From Pseudomonadota bacterium (GTDB taxonomy: Bacteria; Pseudomonadota; Gammaproteobacteria; Steroidobacterales; Steroidobacteraceae), in contig QGUO01000216.1 in the NCBI GenBank assembly GCA_003242495.1, positions 1-6,343 on the forward strand: 6,343 nucleotides of DNA. Direction: 5' to 3'. Both the position numbers and the translations under genes were made by a program. How positions within the stretch are numbered: the first letter of the stretch is position 1; every line of letters begins with the position of its first letter. Below the pieces are notes generated by a model. It saw nothing but the letters and a program-made list of their open reading frames with translations. It did no database searches and was not told the origin of the DNA. Shown piece after piece: positions 4,005 to 6,343 of the stretch.

Positions 4005-5849
4005 GTGAAAGAGAGTTACGCCGCGGTCGCTGCGACCGCTCATCCCCTTGCCGGACGCGAGATGTCGGGAGCCGAGATCCTCGTACAGGTCCTGGCGGAT
4101 GAGGGCGTCGACACCGTCTTCGGCTACAGCGGCGGCGCCATCCTGCCGACCTACGACGCGATTTTCGTCCACAACCAGGCCTGCGAGCGCGAGTCGCGGC
4201 CGCGCATGCCGCTCATCGTTCCGGCCAACGAGCAGGGCGCCGGCTTCATGGCTGCCGGCTACGCCCGGGCGAGCGGCAAGGTGGGCGTCTGCCTGGTGAC
4301 GTCCGGGCCGGGCGCGACCAACACGGTCACGCCGGTGCGTGACTGCATGGCGGATTCCATCCCCATCGTGGTCATCTGCGGGCAGGTCGCCACCGCCGCC
4401 ATCGGCAGCGACGCCTTCCAGGAGGCGCCGGTCGCGAGCATCATGGGCTCGGTGGCCAAGCATGTCTTTCTGGTGACCGATCCCACCAAGCTCGAGGCCA
4501 CCGTGCGCACCGCCTTCGAGATCGCCCGCACGGGGCGACCGGGGCCCGTGGTCATCGATGTCCCCAAGGATGTGCAGAACTGGCGCGGACCGTTCCAGGG
4601 CGCCGGGCGCCTGCCTGTCCCGGGATTTCGGCATCGCATGAACCGCCTGGCGCGCAACTCGCTCGGCGAGGCGGAATGCGAGCGCTTCTTCGCGATGCTC
4701 GGCGAGGCCAAGCGGCCGCTGATCTATGCGGGGGGCGGTGTGGTGCATGCCGGCGCGGCCCATGCGCTGCGCACGTTCGCGACGGAGCACGACATTCCGG
4801 TCGTGACGACCCTGATGGGTCTCGGCGCGTTCGATACCACGCACGAGCTGTCCATGCACATGCTGGGCATGCACGGCGCGGCCTACGCCAATTACGCCGT
4901 GGAAGACTGCGACTTCCTGATCGCGCTCGGTGCGCGCTTCGATGACCGCGTAGCGGGCAATCCGCGCAAGTTCGCCGCCAACGCCCGCATCGCGCACATC
5001 GACATCGACGCCTCCGAGATCAACAAGGTCAAGACGGTCGAGTGGCACCACGTGGGCTTGCTCGATGAAGCTCTCGAGGCGCTCATCGCGTACGGACGAC
5101 GCACGGGCTTCAAGCGTGACCGCAGCCAGTGGCTGGAGCACTGTGCGGCCCTCAAGCGCGTGCACGCGATGAACTACGACCGCGCGAGTCCGCTCATCCA
5201 GCCGTACCACGTGATCGAGGAGATCAATCGGATCACGCGCGGCGACGCCATCATCAGCACCGGCGTGGGCCAGCACCAGATGTGGGCGGCGCAGTACTTC
5301 GATTTCAAGCATCCGCGGCTGTGGCTCACCTCGGGCAGCATGGGCACCATGGGATTCGGATTGCCGGCCGCGATCGGCGCGCAGATCGCCAATCCGGACC
5401 GCCTGGTGATCGATATCGACGGCGACGCCAGCATCCGCATGAACCTCGGAGAGTTGGAAACGGTCACGACCTATGACCTGCCGGTGAAGATCGTGGTCCT
5501 CAACAACTGCGGCGACGGCATGGTCAAGCAGTGGCAGAAGCTGTTCTTCAAGGGGCGGCTCTCGGCATCCGACAAGTCGCTGCACAAGAAGGACTTCATC
5601 AAGGCGGCGCAAGCCGACGGCTTCAAGTATGCCGTGCGGCTCGAGAACAAGGCGGACGTGCCGCGCGTCGTGCGCGAGTTCATCGACTTCAAGGGTCCGG
5701 CCTTCCTCGAGGTGATGATCGACCCGGACGCGGGCGTATATCCGATGGTCGGGCCGGGACAGGCCTACGACCAGATGATCACGGGCGATCACATCCCGTC
5801 GCGCCATCGCGCCGAAATCCAGGCGCCGGGCGAGTCGGAGATGTTCTAG
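4005..5849 (+). CDS. ilvB: Acetolactate synthase large (catalytic) subunit, biosynthetic type
   Basis: This thiamine diphosphate enzyme condenses two pyruvates to acetolactate, or pyruvate with 2-oxobutyrate, the first shared step to valine, leucine and isoleucine. The 614 residues show three domains. The N-terminal PYR domain has FGYSGGAILPTYDAIF (39-54) and the catalytic Glu76 in VPANEQGAGFMAAGYARAS. The central FAD-binding-type domain includes LMGLGAFD (270-277) and LGARFDDRV (308-316). The C-terminal PP domain has GDAS (473-476), Asn500-Asn501 as the end of the ThDP/metal motif, and GMVKQWQ (505-511). GDAS in place of the common GDGS also occurs in the yeast enzyme. The GTG start at 4005 has AGGCGGAAAG upstream. 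ATG 4062 (MSGAEILV) would give 595 residues starting where many homologues begin. Position 129 is Ala where homologues usually have Pro. The small subunit gene is divergent. It could equally be called ilvG or ilvI. Confidence 0.95.
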   Translation: MKESYAAVAATAHPLAGREMSGAEILVQVLADEGVDTVFGYSGGAILPTYDAIFVHNQACERESRPRMPLIVPANEQGAGFMAAGYARASGKVGVCLVTSGPGATNTVTPVRDCMADSIPIVVICGQVATAAIGSDAFQEAPVASIMGSVAKHVFLVTDPTKLEATVRTAFEIARTGRPGPVVIDVPKDVQNWRGPFQGAGRLPVPGFRHRMNRLARNSLGEAECERFFAMLGEAKRPLIYAGGGVVHAGAAHALRTFATEHDIPVVTTLMGLGAFDTTHELSMHMLGMHGAAYANYAVEDCDFLIALGARFDDRVAGNPRKFAANARIAHIDIDASEINKVKTVEWHHVGLLDEALEALIAYGRRTGFKRDRSQWLEHCAALKRVHAMNYDRASPLIQPYHVIEEINRITRGDAIISTGVGQHQMWAAQYFDFKHPRLWLTSGSMGTMGFGLPAAIGAQIANPDRLVIDIDGDASIRMNLGELETVTTYDLPVKIVVLNNCGDGMVKQWQKLFFKGRLSASDKSLHKKDFIKAAQADGFKYAVRLENKADVPRVVREFIDFKGPAFLEVMIDPDAGVYPMVGPGQAYDQMITGDHIPSRHRAEIQAPGESEMF

Positions 5850-6056
5850 ACGCTGCTCGTGCTCCCGGGCGTCGCCCGCCGCCGGCGAGCGGCGCCCGCT
5901 GCCTGCTTCCGCGCCTGGTCGCCCGGTGGCCGGCGCGGTCGTCCAGCGGAATGCATCTGATCTTCGCGCTCCACTCCGCCCGGGGCTGACCCGCACGGGC
6001 AACATGCTCTGATTCCGCTGTCCTTTCCCCCGAGGTTCGAAACAGTTTCCTCGGTC
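5850..6056. other. Non-coding stretch downstream of the large subunit gene
   Basis: No recognisable gene is seen. Short frames end quickly (for example at TGA 5958-5960) and translate to Arg/Pro/Ala-rich sequence. The first 90 bases are hairpin-rich (listed separately). Any upstream part of the degraded receptor found further right would have to lie here, but I see no receptor-like motif before about 6057. Confidence 0.5.
5866..5937 (+). terminator. Hairpin cluster after the large subunit gene, possible terminator without a T-tract
   Basis: Three small GC-rich dyads follow the stop codon. CGGGCG-T-CGCCCG lies at 5866-5878. CGCCGC (5877-5882) pairs with GCGGCG (5889-5894) over a 6-base loop. 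CGCGCC (5910-5915) pairs with GGCGCG (5932-5937). None is followed by a run of T, so intrinsic termination is uncertain; the position directly after the gene is the main argument. Confidence 0.3.
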
Positions 6057-6343
6057 CGCCGCCATGTTGCGGTCCACTATGCGGACAGTCATGTCGATAA
6101 CGTCGGTGTCATTCCGCGTCGCATCGACTCGTGGGCGACCGTCGATCTGGGTCAAAAGTGCCAATGGACGTTCGCGAGCTTTGAAGTAGTGCTACGGGAT
6201 CTCGCAGTTCCTCGAAGCGCCTCGGCCGCCCCTTTTCAAGGATTACCAGGATCCCGATCTGCGGGCGATCGTCCCGACACGACCGTTCATACGCGTCCTG
6301 CGGCTCGAGGTGTCCAGACAAAGGGAGCTGGTCCCGCGGGTGT
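6057..6343 (+). pseudogene. Degraded C-terminal barrel fragment of a TonB-dependent receptor, frameshifted
   Basis: Frame 1 here means codons starting at 6190, 6193 and so on; frame 0 means codons starting at 6057, 6060 and so on. Frame 0 reads VAVHYADSHVDN (6066-6101), RRIDSWATVDL (6117-6149) and FEVVLRDL (6180-6203). The pattern of a strand ending in Y-DS, then RRxDSWxTVDL, then a strand and N/RDL is typical of the last barrel strands of TonB-dependent outer-membrane receptors. The receptor-like sequence then moves to frame 1: LEAPRPPLFKDYQDPDL (6211-6261), matching the family's usual DExPP turn, then PFIRVLRLEVSRQ (6283-6321), which looks like a terminal strand. Frame 1 has a TAG at 6187-6189 just before the switch, and frame 0 after the switch loses similarity. 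No start, plug domain or TonB box is seen upstream. Codon third positions are also less G/C-rich than in neighbouring genes. I read it as a relic; a sequencing error or a chance resemblance is possible. Confidence 0.55.

Noticed and set aside
5866..5937. A canonical intrinsic terminator after the large subunit gene
   Set aside because: Stems are present but none is followed by a run of T, so only a low-confidence hairpin cluster is reported.
3999..6164. A 721-codon open frame on the minus strand opposite the large subunit gene
   Set aside because: It is an antisense shadow of a GC-rich gene: the translation is rich in Arg, His, Asp and Ala and has no domain, while the plus strand is an unmistakable acetolactate synthase.
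6109..6321. A 70-codon minus-strand frame at the right end
   Set aside because: It has no recognisable motif or ribosome-binding site, and the opposite strand carries receptor-like sequence that explains the openness better.

Overview
The window is a GC-rich stretch of ordinary housekeeping chromosome, most likely from a gammaproteobacterium near the Steroidobacter, Nevskia or Xanthomonas lineages. That guess rests on base composition and on the style of the proteins (a P-II protein, a Qor-type reductase, an IlvH-like small subunit, an M12-like secreted protease). It is not a measured phylogeny. I found no CRISPR array, tRNA, rRNA, insertion sequence or recognisable defence system.

Layout from left to right. 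(1) Bases 1-441, minus strand: the N-terminal part of a secreted protein whose sequence resembles the propeptide of reprolysin-like (M12) metallopeptidases; it runs off the left edge. (2) Bases 442-955: a 514-base divergent intergenic region rich in small dyads and short repeats. (3) Plus strand: a P-II nitrogen regulator (956-1294), then a zinc-independent NADPH:quinone oxidoreductase (about 1362-2342). (4) Minus strand: a glutathione S-transferase (2329-2937) whose end overlaps the reductase tail to tail by 14 bases. Upstream of it, on the same strand, is the acetolactate synthase small subunit ilvN (3078-3584). (5) Bases 3585-4004: a divergent intergenic region with two strong GC-rich inverted repeats. 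(6) Plus strand: the biosynthetic acetolactate synthase large subunit (4005-5849). (7) Bases 5850-6343: a hairpin-rich stretch, then what looks like a frameshifted remnant of the C-terminal barrel of a TonB-dependent receptor, running off the right edge.

How the genes work together. IlvB and IlvN form acetohydroxyacid synthase, the first common enzyme of branched-chain amino acid synthesis. Here the two genes are transcribed away from each other instead of forming the usual large-small operon. The P-II protein reports nitrogen and energy status. The quinone reductase and the glutathione transferase are both redox or detoxification enzymes, but nothing in the sequence ties them functionally to their neighbours.

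The points most worth a second look are the split ilvB/ilvN arrangement with its structured intergenic region, the TonB-receptor remnant, the dyads upstream of the P-II gene, and an alanine at the position of acetolactate synthase known for herbicide resistance. None of these amounts to a clearly new biological system.
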